Assembly: GCA_017654935.2 (NCBI GenBank)
Contig: CM065711.1
Span: forward strand, 28,898,933 to 28,962,932
DNA length: 64,000 nucleotides
Source: Phymorhynchus buccinoides
Lineage: Eukaryota > Mollusca > Gastropoda > Neogastropoda > Raphitomidae
Direction of reading: 5' to 3'
In this document: piece after piece, positions 1 to 60,399 of the stretch
Layout of the letters: every line of letters starts with the position of its first letter
How positions within the stretch are numbered: position 1 is the stretch's first letter
Notes under the pieces: generated by a model
What the model saw: only the letters and a program-made list of their open reading frames with translations
Told to the model about the DNA's origin: nothing
Databases searched by the model: none
Translations under genes and position numbers: made by a program

Positions 1-29
1 TAAACCCCCCATCTCTTAACAAAGTTTAC

Positions 30-1395
30 CAGGACTCGGCCTCATTTGTTTGTGCCTTTTAGAGTCCGAGGTTACAAATAGATTTACTTTTTAATCAAAT
101 CCAACAGGGACCCACTTAATCTTTTAATACTAGTATCGGTTTTGGTAGAAACCAATGCGACAGCTTCGGCTCATTTTAAATGTAGCCTTTGGCTGATGGC
201 ACTGGTTGCCATGGAGTCAATGGCTAAATGTAGTTTTAACTCTTTTGGACAAAATAAAGTATTCTTTGTAAATAATTGTGCCCTCCTAGTAGGGCAGACC
301 TTAACTGATTTTTAAACCTTTTTGACTTCATTTTAAACGGTGGTCCTGGAAATTTTAATCAGAAGATGCCTAAATACAAAATTTTATCATAAATTTTATA
401 TACCAAAATAAATATTATTAAAACTAGCTAGCTAGTTAACAACTGGTCAAACAAGTACGAGCCATGGCACCTAAATTGAAACTTTATTAAAACAAAATTA
501 TAAACTTTATTAAAAAATAATTAAATGTTTTTCTTTCTCCCCCCCCCCCCTTTTTCCCCACAACTTTATAAATAAGTAATGTCCCATATGGTATTTTAAA
601 GAGCGGGAGAACATAAAGCTTTAATTTGCAGAAACCTCTTGGATAAATGTATGTCTTAATTTTGAGATATTATTTAAAAGCAGGGTCCTTTTAAACAGAA
701 CATTGGAACAGGGGGACAGCCTCTATCTTTTTTGCACCCCCCCCCCCCCCCCCCACCCACCCCAGTACAACAGTTCTCCTTTTGTAAAAAAACTCCTTTT
801 TGCCCGGACTCGGCCTAAATATGTTACAGTGCCTTTTAGAGTCCGCGATCCGGGGGTTGTTAATTTTAACCAATACAAGGACACTAGCTTCTTTCGGCTT
901 TTTTAATTTAAAAGAACATATCTTACGATATAAAATCTAAAAGTTCTTTTAACCTGTAGTTGTACAGATGAAAATCGTTTTCCGCATTAAGCGGAAATCT
1001 TTTAAAGGAGACATTGTCGACAATTAAAAAGAAAAACGTAAATATGTTTCCTCGTCTCTTTAGACTTTACTTTGAATTTTAAATCTTTATTAAACTTGTT
1101 TTAAAAAAGTGGTCCTGAAAATGTTAATCACTTGCTCTTGCTCAGAGAGAAATAGCCAACAATTTTAACCAAACATTTTAAATACAAATGCAAAAATTTA
1201 TAACCCAGAGTAGTCTTGTGCGAGCCATGGCACTAAATTAAAACTTGACCTTTACTCAAGATAAACACTATCGATACATAAAAAAAATACAAACTAAATT
1301 AAAGAAAAAACATCTAAATTTTAAAATAAAACCTTTTTCACCGTCCCCTCCCCCCTTCTCCCCAAAATCTAAAAGTTACAGAAATGTCTCATATG
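30..1395. repeat. Diverged direct repeat pair, offset about 765 bp
   Basis: Two related stretches, about 30-600 and 800-1395, share several landmarks in the same order. These are a GACTCGGCCT...CTTTTAGAGTCCG block (36 and 807), GTGGTCCTG followed by TTTTAATC-like sequence (341 and 1109), GAGCCATGGCAC (461 and 1222), a CT/C-rich tract and a final TGTC(C/T)CATATG. The copies are clearly diverged. No protein motif is visible in either copy, and the C-homopolymers at 539-550 and 737-754 may be of uncertain length. Confidence 0.6.
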
Positions 1396-1470
1396 ACTTC
1401 GGTCCAGAAGACGTTAAACATAAACTCAGCGCCAGGATAAATGTTGATTTGTACCCTATTTCCGATCATT

Positions 1471-1870
1471 GTGGCGGTACCATAGCCGATGAGGTTTATC
1501 CGAGGCGTGAACTGAAAAATGATGTTTTACGTCCTCTCGGTCATAGACACATATGGGACATTTGTAAATACAAAGATGGTGGAACAATACTGGATGCAAT
1601 GCCCGGAGGCAGTGCAACACCAGTAAAGTCCCGAGTTTTTAACAATATAGATATGTGCAGCGGTAACCACGCCTCGGATAAACCTCATCGCCTATGGTAC
1701 CGCCACATTAATCTCGGGATAAGTTTGAAAGTCCGAGGCGTGGTTGCCGCTACACATATCTATATTGTTAAAAACTCGGGACTTTACTGGTGTTGCACTG
1801 CCTCCGGGCATTGCAGCCAGTATTGTTCCCACCATCTTTGTATTTACAAATGTCCCGAGAGGACGTAAAA
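1471..1870. repeat. Head-to-head inverted copies of dispersed repeat family H
   Basis: Two copies of a dispersed repeat face each other around about 1700. The block running from ACGTCCTC through GGACATTTGTAAATACAAAG (1528-1570) returns as its reverse complement at about 1845-1868, and the GGTACCATAG/CTATGGTACC ends also pair. Single copies of the family occur at 24841-25018 and 43615-43805, with a fragment at 25107-25215. An open frame of about 200 codons across it is a by-product of the repeat and has no recognisable domain. Confidence 0.65.
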
Positions 1871-2290
1871 CACAATTTTTTTTATTCATTCTTCAATGTT
1901 GATTTGTTTGTATGTCGTCCTCTCCACCATTGTTGATTTGTACTGTGTGGGTGAAGGGTCATAAAGGCGAAATTGGCACATTCTTTTTTGAGAATGATGC
2001 TTTGTTTGTCTCACTTTGGTTCTGACCCACGCATTGCTAGATGATTGGTATCGTAATCAACTTTGGTGGAGGGGGGGAGTTAATTAGAAAGAGAGTATTC
2101 ACCCTTTGTTCAATTTCGTTCTCTCAAATACTTTCTTAGACCCCTTTTTGGCGTAACAGTTATTCGCGCTAATAGCGTAACCCAGTGAAACCCATCACTG
2201 GCCTCACAGTGATTGATGAGATCACAGCTCTGACAGCAACGGAGGAGGAGGAAGAACTATCTACCCAGATATAGAGTTACCGGAGAAACC
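1871..2290. other. Unique AT-rich stretch upstream of candidate exon 1
   Basis: No repeat family or coding motif recognised. If exon 1 at 2291 is right, the GGAGGAGGAGGAAG-rich sequence at 2240-2290 would be the 5' untranslated region and the promoter would lie in this interval. No TATA box is evident close to it. Confidence 0.3.
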
Positions 2291-49919
<47,629 letters not shown>

Positions 49920-50550
49920 GTCGGGGATCCAGTGGAGAAACGCTGCTGTTTGGCTACTGCCTGCAAATTTATTATTTATTATTATTTTTTAAAAATATTT
50001 TTTGGTCGGATGTAGTCTTTTGTTATGCTGGTATTATATATTTACGGCTGTGTACACAACATAAGCGGTTATATTCCCCATCGGAAAAACCCGTTTTGCG
50101 CAACCAATCCATAAACATTGAAACAACAGGGAAAGGATTGCGCAGGTGGTCCGAATTTCCCCTGAATGCTAAATCTTTTTAATCCTTCTTTCTTCCGCTT
50201 ATTTGGGTTTTTTTTTTTTCCGTACTGAAACCTTACGCTCTCTAATGTGAACCCGGCCTAAGACTTTTGGGATTTCAAGGTGCTTTTTAATTTTTTTATT
50301 TTAGACAAAGCCAACACAAACGCGAGGAAAAGGAAACCCATTGCGTTTTATGGAATAAGTTTTAGGGCCAGCCACACTGGACGTATGAAAAAGAGGTGCC
50401 GTTCCAACGGGGGGGGACACAGGGGGGGGGGCTTTGATTTACACTTTGTTTTGGGCTTCCCTCTCCCGTTTGTCTTCCCCTAAGACGGTTTGGATTTCTT
50501 GAGATGCTCCTGTCATTGGGAGGGGCTGAGATTTTATATGGACGTGTTGT
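49920..50550. other. Presumed 3' untranslated/flanking region
   Basis: T-rich, no second gene recognised. G-homopolymers occur at 50410-50416 and 50423-50431. No clean AATAAA was noted close to the stop. The contig ends at 50550. Confidence 0.35.
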
Positions 50551-51050
50551 NNNNNNNNNNNNNNNNNNNNNNNNNNNNNNNNNNNNNNNNNNNNNNNNNN
50601 NNNNNNNNNNNNNNNNNNNNNNNNNNNNNNNNNNNNNNNNNNNNNNNNNNNNNNNNNNNNNNNNNNNNNNNNNNNNNNNNNNNNNNNNNNNNNNNNNNNN
50701 NNNNNNNNNNNNNNNNNNNNNNNNNNNNNNNNNNNNNNNNNNNNNNNNNNNNNNNNNNNNNNNNNNNNNNNNNNNNNNNNNNNNNNNNNNNNNNNNNNNN
50801 NNNNNNNNNNNNNNNNNNNNNNNNNNNNNNNNNNNNNNNNNNNNNNNNNNNNNNNNNNNNNNNNNNNNNNNNNNNNNNNNNNNNNNNNNNNNNNNNNNNN
50901 NNNNNNNNNNNNNNNNNNNNNNNNNNNNNNNNNNNNNNNNNNNNNNNNNNNNNNNNNNNNNNNNNNNNNNNNNNNNNNNNNNNNNNNNNNNNNNNNNNNN
51001 NNNNNNNNNNNNNNNNNNNNNNNNNNNNNNNNNNNNNNNNNNNNNNNNNN
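50551..51050. other. Assembly gap, exactly 500 N
   Basis: Same fixed length as the first gap; a scaffold join. Sequence to the right repeats material from 22.0 kb. Confidence 0.99.
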
Positions 51051-52549
51051 CCTACCGTTAGGGGCAGTTTTTCATTTTTTTTTGCCTTCCTACGGGCTTG
51101 GCATGTAGAGTTGGTTATGAAGTGCAGTCACACATTCATACCATGGCTTCTCAGTTTGCTAGTTCAGAGGTTGAATCTTCTGTTTTGCGGATTCTCATCT
51201 TAATCATTTAGTACTAGCTGTCTCTATCCCGCCATCGATCCTTTGCTTGCCCATTCTGAACAAGTCTTGTCCAGATGTGGGCCTTTTCGTTTTTGACTCT
51301 TACTCGCCACTTCGGTTGATATTTTTTCCGGTTCGAAAGGGCGTAGCAGCGTGTGGTGGCCCGGTCCGGCCACTCATAGTCTGTTTTGTTTCGGCCTTGG
51401 CTGCCCTGGGTGTCTCCATTCGGAGATTGTCATCTCCTGGCTTCTTTTCCAGGATGTTGTCTCGGTGGAGTCCACTCAGGTTCTGCCCCAGGATGATGCT
51501 TTCAGTACCCTTCTGTCTCTCGCGGGTACCAAGTTTAGAGCCAGTAATCACCCTGCTCAGGTTGCTTCTCCCTCGGTTACGATTTAAAGTCTTCTCTCTA
51601 TTCTCGGCCCTGTTGTTTCTGATAGACTCCTGTGCCCCGTCAGAGCTCTTAAGTTTTTTCCTTAAGAGGACCTCCCCCTTCCGGGGGCACAAACGCCGTC
51701 TGTTCTTTTCTTTGAATGAGAAATACATGAGGGATATTTCTAGTCAACCATTTCTAAGTGGTTGGTGAACGCTTTTAACTTAGCGTATATAAGTGCCGAC
51801 TGGTCATTGCTCACTAATCCTCTGTGAGCCCATGAAATCCGGGCTTTCAGCACATCCCTGGCTATGATTAAGGGAGTGGCGCTTTCCAGCGTTATGGAAG
51901 CTGCGTACTGGTAGTGACAGTCCACGTTTGCTAGCTTCTACCTTCGCCTTTTCTCCGCCAGAAGGCAGGACGACGCCGTTGGCATCGGGAAGGTGGTGCT
52001 TGCGCAGACTCCTTTTTTCTCTGGTCTAACGATAAGCTTATGCTATTTTTTGCTCTGGTGTTGGTATGCATATATGTTTATGCTGTTTGGGGGTATGGAT
52101 GTTTTGGTTATCTAGTTATTATGTCCTCTCCCTTACAGGTTATCCCTGGCGTTCCCTGTCAGGTTTGTCTTGTGGGTATTGTTTTTTGTTTGTTGGAGTG
52201 AAGTTTCAACAATGTTTTCTTACCCACCTCCTCGCTGGGAATCAACTCATTCGTAGTGAAACGGTAACATGATAGAATAGATTGAATGATTTTAGTTAAT
52301 ATAACTATCTATTCTATCTATATACTTACCGTTTCACTACGATCAAAGGTTCCCACCCTCCTCCCTCCGACGAAAACATCATTGGGAAGGTTTTTTTTAA
52401 AAATTTTTATCATGATTTAAAGTTGCCTCCCCAGAAGTGACGTAGAGAGTGGGATCCACAGGCAGCTTAGTGGTATTGGCTGCGTAGACCAAGGGAAGTA
52501 ATCTAGTCTTGTTAAGACTATAACTTTTTGGTCTTTGGTAAATTGGCAT
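51051..52549 (+). mobile_element. DIRS 3' part, second copy, right end deleted
   Basis: Recombinase region with the same stops as 22540-22925, ICR at about 52240-52341, and inner part of the right terminal repeat. It breaks off at AATTGGCAT, and 217 bp present at 23493-23709 are missing, including the outer DIRS end and its host junction. Confidence 0.9.
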
Positions 52550-53074
52550 GATTTGTTACATTTGATTGTTACATTGTTTACTTTTGAACCATTTGAGTTT
52601 GTTTTGTAATTTATTTATTTATTTATTTATTCACTTCATATGTCATTATTTTAGAGGACCTGATGAAAAGAAGCAGTTATTTCTGCTTACTCAGTTTATC
52701 CTCTCTCTCTCTCTCATCAGTCCTTATTCTATCTTGTTCTGATTGAAACAGCTAGCTGACTGCAGTAATTGTTAAATGTTAAAGCGTAGAGATACTATTA
52801 TCATGTGCACTGATGTGTGTCACTGTGTATTGATTGTTGATGACGAGGAGGAGTATTCCAGATGTTGTTATTTGATTGACTGTTATAAGTTAATAATGGT
52901 TACTCTGTTTTAAATGTGCACATTTCTAAGTTGATGTAATGAATTTTAATAATTATTTGATTGGTATAATTTTGTTTCACACGTTTTGATTAATGTTCTT
53001 TCAGTTATGTTGTATCTCTGTCATGTTGTTGCACCTAACCTGAATTTCTCTTTTGGAGATATTAAAGTCAGGTT

Positions 53075-53466
53075 AAGGTCAAGATGTGCCACCCCCCTAC
53101 ATTTCTCGGTTAATTGTATTTTTCCGTTTTTTGCCTTTCTTACCATACATAAAGCTGTATTTTAGGAACATTTTCAGCTAATAACCTTTTTGGAATACTA
53201 ACCCTAACCCTAACCCTACCCCGAAACCTAACCCTACCCCCCACTATGTACTGCAGTACACCGCGATTTGTCACAGTTGTGGTTCATTGCGTTTTTCCGT
53301 CTTATAGGGTGGGGGGTAGGGTTAGGGTTAGGGCTAGGGTTAGTATTCCCAAAAGGTTATTAGCTAAAAATGTTCCTAAAATACAGCTTTATGTAAGGTA
53401 AGAAAGGCAATAATGGAAAAATAGAATTAACCGAGATAGGTAGGGGGGGTGGCACATCTTGACCTT
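53075..53466. mobile_element. Long-palindrome MITE family F, second copy
   Basis: Counterpart of 24231-24624 with only small differences. Confidence 0.9.
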
Positions 53467-53689
53467 TACCTAAAGTATACTTGAACTAGAACAGCTCAGA
53501 GTGAACGTATGTTTATGTTTTAATCTTGCATGTCTCATTTTTTCCTTCTTTTTGAAAAACAACAACAAACCTGTTGGATTTTACACTGTAATGGTGGCCT
53601 GGAGCCTTGCAAGGGACGGGCGTCGCTTTATAAAATGAATTGAATTATTATTAATATTTTGCTTTTCCCATACATAACTTTATCGTGGC

Positions 53690-53870
53690 AGTACCATAGC
53701 CGATGAGGTTTAACCGAGGCGTGGTTACTGCTACACATATCTGTATTAAAAAAAAAATCGGGACTTTACTGGTTAAGCACTGCCTCCGGGCATTGCCTCC
53801 AGTATTGTTCCCACCATCTTTGTATTTACAAATGCCCCACATGGCCGAAGAGGGCGTAAAACCCTATTTT
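53690..53870 (+). repeat. Dispersed repeat family H, second copy
   Basis: Counterpart of 24841-25018; the A-tract differs in length by a few bases. Confidence 0.8.
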
Positions 53871-54520
53871 CACTATTAATATTTTGCTGGACTGACATTT
53901 CATAATACTGTTTGACTGTCCCCTGATGAAACAGTACCTACCCAGTTTCCACTTTACTGGTGTTGCACTGCCTCCGGGCATTGCCTCCAGGATCGTTCCC
54001 ACCATCTTTACATCTACTAATGTCCCATATGTGTCTGTTTCAGACCGGAGGACGTTAAACAGATTGACTACCCAGTTTCCAATAGGAATTGTTCGGAAAT
54101 AATTAAGGGGAGTAATTTCATGGTGTGTGGGAGTGATCTTGCCTAATTCAATCGGTCAAACAGGGGAAGTCACTACCATCAGCTCTCGTAGCCTATCGAC
54201 TCGTGTGTTTGAGCAGACCTACAGCGCTTAGAACACTGTGCGTCATTCTAAAAATGATGTCATTTATATTTTTACGTCACATTTTGCAAGTTTTATCAGT
54301 TTGTGGCCACTGGCCACCCCTAATTTTTCTAAAAAAATGTTTGCAAGTCGCTGACTCGCATCCTGCGGTTTCAAGCTTCGACGCCATTGTTGCATTGTTG
54401 CTATGGCAAGGTAAACAACTCTAAATTTCACGAAGTGCTCTCTCCCTTATTTTTTTTTCTCCGAAAATCATCAATTGCCTGAATTATGTGTGTGTTTGTG
54501 TGTTTGTTTTTATTCCACAG

Positions 54521-54618
54521 AACAACGAGTACCACATCACGGTGGTGCGCTGCCTCCAGATGATGCTCAGGATCGACGCCTATCGCCTGGCCTTCGCCGA
54601 CATCGATGGCATGAGCGT
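54521..54618 (+). CDS. ATP6V1H: ATP6V1H exon 7, duplicate
   Basis: Same sequence, acceptor and donor as 25685-25782. It is not preceded by exons 1-6 on this contig within the window, so by itself it is part of an incomplete second gene copy. Confidence 0.9.
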
Positions 54619-54880
54619 GTAAGGGAATGTGTTGGTGGTTTTGGAGTTGTTGTTGTTGTGCCTGTTGATTTTGTATCTCTACAATGGCGTACACTTCACA
54701 CGGAAATCGAGGGACAAAGATTTTTTGGGTGTGTTAACCATTATTTTGTGTTAAGCATTAAGAGGGGGGTTTTGTCAGTTCAAACCGATTTTTGTGCAAT
54801 ATTTCATGTTGTCCAGTTTTGAAATTGGAGGTCGAAATTGGAGAAAAAAATCGCCTTCTAACCAGAAATGAAAATGACCA

Positions 54881-55033
54881 GGGCCTGTATTCACGTTGAG
54901 ATAGCATGAGACTTAGCATCATGCTAACTTAGAAGCTCTTCCAAAAGTCCTATTAAATCCTATAGGACATAGGAAGAGCTTCTAAGTTAGCATCATGCTA
55001 CGTCTCATGCTATCTCAACGTGAATACAGGCCC
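54881..55033. mobile_element. Palindromic foldback, second copy
   Basis: Counterpart of 26045-26197, unchanged as far as read. Confidence 0.9.
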
Positions 55034-55351
55034 AGATCATTTACGCGTTGGACTGTAGAGGGGAAGTATTGTTTTTTTATTTTGATCTTGTTGGTTTTTG
55101 CTCCTTCTGTTGCCTGATTTTTGCTGTTTAATTGTTTGTCTGTGTTGATAAAGGCGCGGCATTCGCCGAAATATCCAGTAGTTTTGTTTTGTCTCTTGTG
55201 AATCAAATAACGTCACTTTGCACTTGTCGTGTAGTTGTTTGTTTGTTGTATGTTCCAGTGATGTTGCAGTCCGTTTCATTTTTTTTTTTTTTTTTATAAC
55301 CAGAAAATTACGGTAATTTATTTTTGTCTTAATTTTATTTGATTTATTCAG

Positions 55352-55465
55352 GATTGCTTCGGTGCTGGCCAACCACGAGAAGATAGGGTTCCAGCTGGCG
55401 TATCAGCTCATTTTCTGTCTGTGGTCTCTGTCCTTCAACCCTGTGTTGGCTGAGAGAATGAACAG
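55352..55465 (+). CDS. ATP6V1H: ATP6V1H exon 8, duplicate
   Basis: Counterpart of 26513-26626 with the same splice sites. Three shadow copies follow, as in the first contig. Confidence 0.9.
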
Positions 55466-55664
55466 GTAAAGATCATCGTCATCATCATCATCACCATCAT
55501 CATCGTCATCATCATCATCATCATGATGTTGAGAAGATAGGATTCCAGCTGGCGTATCAGCTCATCTTCTGTCTGTGGTCTCTGTCGTTCAACCCTGTGT
55601 TGGCTGAGAGAATGAACAGGTAAAGATCATCGTCATCATCATCATCATCATCATCATCACCGTC

Positions 55665-55717
<53 letters not shown>

Positions 55718-55831
55718 GTTGAGAAGATAGGATTCCAGCTGGCGTATCAGCTCATCTTCTGTCTGTGGTCTCTGTCCTTCAACCCTGTGTTGACTGAGAG
55801 AATGAACAGGTAAAGATCATCGTCATCATCG

Positions 55832-55869
<38 letters not shown>

Positions 55870-56040
55870 GTCATCATCATCATGTTGAGAAGATAAGATT
55901 CCAGCTGGCGTATCAGCTCATATTCTGTCTGTGGTCTCTGTCCTTCAACTCTGTGTTGGCTGAGAGAATGAACAGGTGATCCTACCCCTCCTCCTCCTCT
56001 TCCTCCATATCATCATCATCATCATCATCATGATGTTGAG
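55466..56040 (+). pseudogene. Exon 8 shadow copies, second copy
   Basis: Three units starting at 55531, about 55718 and about 55887, with the same donors GTAAAG, GTAAAG and GTGATC. The (ATC)n lengths match the first contig closely. Confidence 0.9.
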
Positions 56041-56329
56041 AAGTTGGTGACGATGTAAATGCAGCAGATAAAGGTAATACAACTTTTTTTTTTTAATACT
56101 CGCGTAGTAGTCATTTACTGCGGACAGCAAGGCATTCATAAATGTATCTTGCTTATTTCATGTTGAAAAGGAATTTGATTTCAGTATGAGACTGGGAGAC
56201 TGAAAATCTGTTAACAATGAAGAATGCATCTGTCTGTTAATACAATTAATAAGAGCAAGCCGCAAGTCGGTATTGGCCACTGCAACTAGGGCTATTAACG
56301 CCCTTGACGGCAAGAGTTAAGCCCTTGTT

Positions 56330-57255
56330 GGAATCAGTATCCAAAAGGGCATTCACTCTTGCAAAAGGCAGCCATTAAGTGGCCTCAAATAGGGTTATTG
56401 GCAGGAGTTATACCCTTGTTTGGTCAGTACTCAGCCCATCTTCCCCCACCCACCCACCAAGGGCATTCACTCTTGCAAAAGGCAGCCATTAAGTGGCCTC
56501 AAATACGGTTATTGGCGAGAGTTATGCCCTTGTTTGGTCAGTACTCAGCCATCTTCCCCCACCCACCCAAGGGCATTCACTCTTGCAAAAGGCAGCCATT
56601 AAGTGGCCTCAAATAGGGTTATTGGCGAGAGTTATTCCCTTGTTTGGTCAGTACTCAACCATCTTCCCCCACCCACCAAGGGCATTCACTCTTGCAAAAA
56701 GGCAGCCATTAAGCGGCCTCAAATAGGGTTATTGGCAAGAGTTAAACCCTTGTTTGGTCAGTACTCAACCATCTTCCCCACCCACCCACCAAGGGCATTC
56801 ACTCTTGCAAAAGGCAGCCATTAAGTGGCCTCAAATAGGGTTATTGGCGAGAGTTATGCCCTTGTTTGGTCAGTACTCAACCATCTTCCCCCACCCACCC
56901 ACCAAGGGCATTCACTCTTGCAAAAGGCAGCCATTCAGTGGCCTCAAATATTGGTTATTGGCGAGAGTTACTCCCTTGTTTGGTCAGTACTCAGCCATCT
57001 TTCCCCCACCCACCAAGGGCATTCACTCTTGCAAAAGGCAGCCATTAAGTGGCCTCAAATAGGGTTATTGGCGAGAGTTATTCCCTTGTTTGGTCAGTAC
57101 TCAAACCATCTTCCCCACCCACCCACCAAGGGCATTCACTCTTGCAAAAGGCAGCCATTAAGTGGCCTCAAATAGGGTTATTGGCGAGAGTTATTCCCTT
57201 GTTTGGTCAGTACTCAACCATCTTCCCCCACCCACCAAGGGCATTCACTCTTGCA
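56330..57255 (+). repeat. 108-114-bp minisatellite, second copy, 9 units
   Basis: Nine GGGCATTCACTCTTGC starts from about 56347 to 57239. The unit number equals 27460-28415, but the GTGGCC/GTAGCC and GAGAG/CAGGAG variants are ordered differently, so the two arrays are not simple copies unit for unit. Confidence 0.9.
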
Positions 57256-57902
57256 AAAGGTGGTCGTTGCAGTGGCCAATGCAGTGAGCATTCGTCTAGA
57301 AAATGAAGTTCATCCTTCACCACGTTGCCAGATTGACAACGTCCTGTCTTCTCTTGGAATATTGCGATGGCGACCCCTTTCAATGTGAAGGTCGTGTGGA
57401 CTTAACCCTTTCACTGCCACCAACGTATCACGTACTGACCTGATGACATCACTGATGACGTCATCAGATGAAGAGGAATAACTGATATGCTGGCTTTTTG
57501 CTCTAACACAGTCAAGAGAGTTATATCCCCAGACCATTTTTTCCAGATAGGCTCTACCAGTTGTCTTTTTCACTGCATGATTCAGAGCTTAATCTAGAGC
57601 GCGGGATTGGTAAAATCCCCCAAAATGTTGTTCCTTCCTGTGATAATCGGCGCGGGGAGCGGGCCGAGTCCCGCACATTTGCAGAACGGCCCGCAGTTTT
57701 TACCGATCGATGCGGGAAGACCTTCGTCATCTGCTAAACCCGTCGTCTGGACTAACTGAAAGTATCGAGCAGGAGTGAAGGATTTCTCGACATTTCATTG
57801 GTTCTTGACAAAATATTAGTGTTAATCAACCAATCGCGTTCTTCTCGTTCTACCGACAGGAAGTTGCGAGAGTTTCGGCCGCCATCTTGAATGTTTTTCA
57901 AA

Positions 57903-58150
57903 ATGAAGCGGGCAGGGACCCTGTTTGATTTTGGATTTTCGCGGAGGCAAAGTCAAAAAAAAAAAATCCTGTTCCAAGCGATTGTGAAGACCTCCAAGAA
58001 CAGGCTTCTACATCTAAAACATCGGAAAAGAATGACAACAGTGGCAGTGCAAAGGAACATCGGTTCCAAAATGTCTGGTCGAAAAAGTGGCCGTGGCTGA
58101 CAAAGAAAAGTTAAAGTCTGTGTACGAGGGTGGGGGAGGTACTGGTTCTT
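57903..58150 (+). pseudogene. hAT-type/TTF-like N-terminus, second copy
   Basis: Counterpart of 29058-29300; the A-tract after SRRQSQ is shorter and TCCAAGAACAGG replaces TCCAAGAAAAGG. Confidence 0.5.
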
Positions 58151-58366
58151 ATGCATGTGATGTGGGGTTGGATAGGGGGGACTGCCCCCCTTTTTATGAT
58201 ATGAGGGGGGGACTGCCCCCCCTTTTTCAGAAATCCTAGATTAAGCTCTGATGATTTGTCCAATTATTTTTTTCTTTAATTTTCTCTGGCAGTCAAGGGG
58301 TCAATCTTAATTAAGCGACATAGAGCTGTTTTATGTTTCAAATAATCAAGCTCTTGTCTGTTGCAG

Positions 58367-58451
58367 CCTCAATATGATTCATCTTCTGACGGACATCTTT
58401 GCCGGCAGCCAGAGAGAGAAAGTGAAACGCATTGTGTTGGCTCTGCTGAGG
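58367..58451 (+). CDS. ATP6V1H: ATP6V1H exon 9, duplicate
   Basis: Identical to 29523-29607, with the same acceptor and donor. Followed by the 33-bp minisatellite (58460-59035). Confidence 0.9.
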
Positions 58452-58459
58452 GTATGTGC

Positions 58460-59035
58460 GAAATTCTGAAGTATGTGTCCCACAAATTTCTGTCATGAAA
58501 TTCTGAATCCCACAAATTTCTGTCATGAAATTCTGAAGTATCCCACAAATTTATGTCATGAAATTCTGAATCCCACACATTTCTGTCATGAAATTCTAAA
58601 GTATCCCAGACATTTCTGTCATGAAATTCTGAAGTATCCCACAAATTTCTGTCATGAAATTCTGAAGTATCCCACACATTTCTGTCATGAAATTCTGAAG
58701 TATCCCACACATTTCTGTCATGAAATTTTGAAGTATGTATCCCACAAATTTCTGTCATGAAATTCTGAAGTATCCCACACATTTCTGTCATGAAATTCTG
58801 AAGTATGTATCCCACAAATTTGTCATGAAATTCTGAAGTATCCCACAAATTTCTGTCATGAAATTCTGAAGTATCCCACACATTTCTGTCATGAAATTCT
58901 GAAGTATCCCAGACATTTCTGTCATGAAATTCTGAAGTATCCCACAAATTTCTGTCATGAAATTCTGAAGTATCCCACAAATTTCCGTCACGGAATTCTG
59001 AACCATCACACAAATTTCTGTCATGAAGTTCTTTG
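58460..59035 (+). repeat. 33-bp minisatellite, second copy
   Basis: Same unit as 29622-30190, with variant units distributed differently near the start. Confidence 0.93.
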
Positions 59036-59177
59036 TAAAGCACTGTATGATTTTTCAACCAGGAAACTGAAAGTTTGTGTGTGTAAAACTAGTATGTTAT
59101 TATTGCCTATAGACATTCATGATTGAAAGCTTAGGTATTCTAAGGACATACTATGAAGACCATTTTTTATTATATTT

Positions 59178-60082
59178 CAATGGAACCTCCCTTATAAGAC
59201 CTTCAAAAATCATCCCAAATGAGGTCTTATAAGGGAAGGGTCTTAATAGGGAGGGGTCTTATAAGGGAGGTGGTTTTAATACTTACAAAGAAGGGCAATG
59301 TCTCAGAGAAGTAGGTCTTATGTGGGAGGGAGTCTTATAATGGGAGGTCTTATAAGGGAGGGGTCTTATAAGGGAGGTTCCACTGTAACCATATTTAAAT
59401 CCTTCTACAGTGGAGTCCAACTATAACGAACTCGCTTTTAACGAAATTTCGAGATTAACGAACTGACTTCAATTTCCCGGCAAATGCCCTTCTATTTGTC
59501 ACTTGCAAAGCCATGTGTATAACGAACGAAAAATCCTTTTGAAATAACGAACACCCGCTTTTTACGAACACAAGTTCTACGCCCCAGGCTAATTTTATTT
59601 ACTTGGAAAAATAGCCTATAACGAACTCAGCCTGCACACTTTTTCGTCTGCTAGGCCTAGGCTTCCTACAGATCATTCGGTTTCTCAAGGTCGCTTTACA
59701 ATTCGCGCTCAAAATAAAGATCGAAAAGTTCGTGAAAGCCTATAAGAAACTAAATTTGTGTGATGTGTTGTCACTTAATTAAAATTAAGTTCGGAATTCC
59801 GAAAGACAACTGACACTATCATTGTCAGTCATTCAACAGCTGAGAATCATCTCCGAGATCACGTTCGGTTTGCAATGGAGAGTGGCAGAAAGAGAAAGAG
59901 AGAATCCAGTGATTAAGACAGATGATCCAAACTGGTCAAGTTTATGTTTTCGGTTATCATTGGTGAGTGTTTGAACTGTTTTTGTTTTCAACATACATTG
60001 TACATGTACATGTATAACGAAATCCTGATACAACGAACTGAGTCTGTGTTCCCTTAAAATTCGTTTTACCCGGACTCCACTG
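59178..60082. mobile_element. MITE D and MITE E, second copies
   Basis: Counterparts of 30334-30540 and 30562-31236 with a few substitutions and one extra A between the two elements. Confidence 0.85.
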
Positions 60083-60399
60083 TTTTTTTGCTGAATTTGC
60101 TGAGAGAAGAACAACAAACAGAAGACCACATAATCATCCCAAACTATGCACTATCGATGATTCACAGCAAACTGTCACAGCACATTAACTCACTCGGAGA
60201 AAAAAAAACAACCAAAAAAAAAAACCTCACTCGGAGCGAATGAGCCGGATCCTGCTCATGAGAGTTTTCAAGGGGTTTTGATTTCTGGCGTGTAACCCAG
60301 CTTTCAAGAGCCACGTCATAACCTATTTTTTAGTTTGCTTTGATTGGCGATGCGCGATGGCTAGTTGTTGCTTCCCCTGAACTTCAGTGTTGTGTAAGA

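Noticed and set aside
50490..51203. Open frames spanning the N gap (also 2375-3195)
   Set aside because: They exist only because N is translated as X; no continuous sequence supports them.
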